Assembly (NCBI GenBank): GCA_903892365.1
Contig: CAITIF010000802.1
Location: forward strand, 1-6,327
DNA from: an uncultured Pirellula sp.
Lineage (GTDB): Bacteria > Planctomycetota > Planctomycetia > Pirellulales > Pirellulaceae
Length of the DNA stretch: 6,327 bases
Reading direction: 5' to 3'
This document shows, in pieces, positions 5,949 through 6,327 of the stretch. A program made the translations under genes and the position numbers. A model generated the notes under the pieces. The model was not told where the DNA came from, did no database searches, and saw only the letters and a list, made by a program, of their open reading frames with translations. Each line of letters opens with the position of its first letter. Positions within the stretch are counted from its first letter, which is position 1.

Positions 5949-6327
5949 ATGAGCCTATTTTTGCCTCTCGAACTTATTGCGGACGGTATGCGAAAGCAAC
6001 CAGTCCTATCGAAACGCCGGCGTCACATGCGAATTCGTCGAGCGGCAGCATTTGCATTCGTTTTCCCGTTCGTCTTCACGACTTCAGTGCAGTCGTTTGC
6101 TCAGTCGGCCAACGATTCCCCGTTCAGGCCTCGAACGGATGTCAACGCGACGCAGGACACGATCGAACTGCGGGAACGATTGAGTCGGATGAGCGATTCG
6201 CGGGGCCCGATTGATCCATTAGGTGCGTTTCTTCGTCAAGCGGAAGCGGATTCAGCAACCGTATCGAATTCGACCTCCAAGAGCGGCTTGACCGAACCAG
6301 AAAGAATGGCCGATCGAAAGTCACTTC
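5949..6327 (+). CDS. Unrecognised exported protein, C-terminus cut by window edge
   Basis: I do not recognise this protein. The frame is open from ATG 5949 to the window edge (126 complete codons). The N-terminus is very basic (KRRRHMRIRR, about 22-31) followed by a hydrophobic stretch (AAAFAFVFPFVFTTSV, 32-47) and SFAQ-SAND, a typical signal-peptide end, so the protein is likely exported. The visible mature part is polar and probably flexible or helical (DTIELRERLSRM near 70-81, then Ser/Thr/Glu-rich). The start is uncertain: ATGs at 5949, 5988 and 6027 are all in frame and none has a strong SD. Start 6027 would give the most compact signal peptide. The 14-nt gap after the LRR gene suggests an operon, so the product could act with the LRR protein at the cell surface, but that is inference. 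Confidence 0.7.
   Translation, partial: MSLFLPLELIADGMRKQPVLSKRRRHMRIRRAAAFAFVFPFVFTTSVQSFAQSANDSPFRPRTDVNATQDTIELRERLSRMSDSRGPIDPLGAFLRQAEADSATVSNSTSKSGLTEPERMADRKSL

Overview
The window looks like ordinary chromosomal DNA of a Gram-negative-type bacterium, most likely a planctomycete of the Pirellulales kind. This is inference from roughly balanced base composition, a Gram-negative flagellar set including the P-ring chaperone FlgA, long Arg-rich signal peptides ending in A-Q or W-A, an ammonium transporter with an Ala/Pro-rich extracytoplasmic N-terminus, and a secreted leucine-rich-repeat protein. No rRNA, tRNA, CRISPR array, insertion sequence or phage gene was seen.

Left part (1-2617, minus strand): a flagellar cluster read right to left, flgF (distal/proximal rod protein family), flgG (distal rod) and flgA (P-ring assembly chaperone, cut by the left edge). 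flgF and flgG have good Shine-Dalgarno sequences 8 nt from their ATGs. flgA follows flgG after 27 nt, so the three genes probably form one operon. A possible FliA/sigma-28-like promoter lies before flgF.

Middle (2618-3282): a 665-bp divergent intergenic region. Its right half carries a sigma-54 promoter with correct -24/-12 spacing and, 80-190 bp upstream of that, a dense series of inverted repeats built on CTTGCAT/ATGCAAG half-sites. This is the layout expected of a nitrogen-regulated, enhancer-activated promoter, and it faces amt. Its left half has two tiny overlapping ORFs of doubtful reality.

Right part (3283-6327, plus strand): amt, an AmtB/Rh-family ammonium channel with all key pore residues, ending in a strong hairpin-plus-T-tract terminator. 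After about 250 bp comes a 285-aa secreted protein with eight 22-residue leucine-rich repeats of SDS22/internalin type. 14 nt later comes the start of an unrecognised exported protein cut by the right edge. The LRR gene and the last gene may be co-transcribed.

The flagellar genes and amt are divergent neighbours with no obvious functional link. I see no convincing new multi-gene system. The part most worth a second look is the control region of amt.
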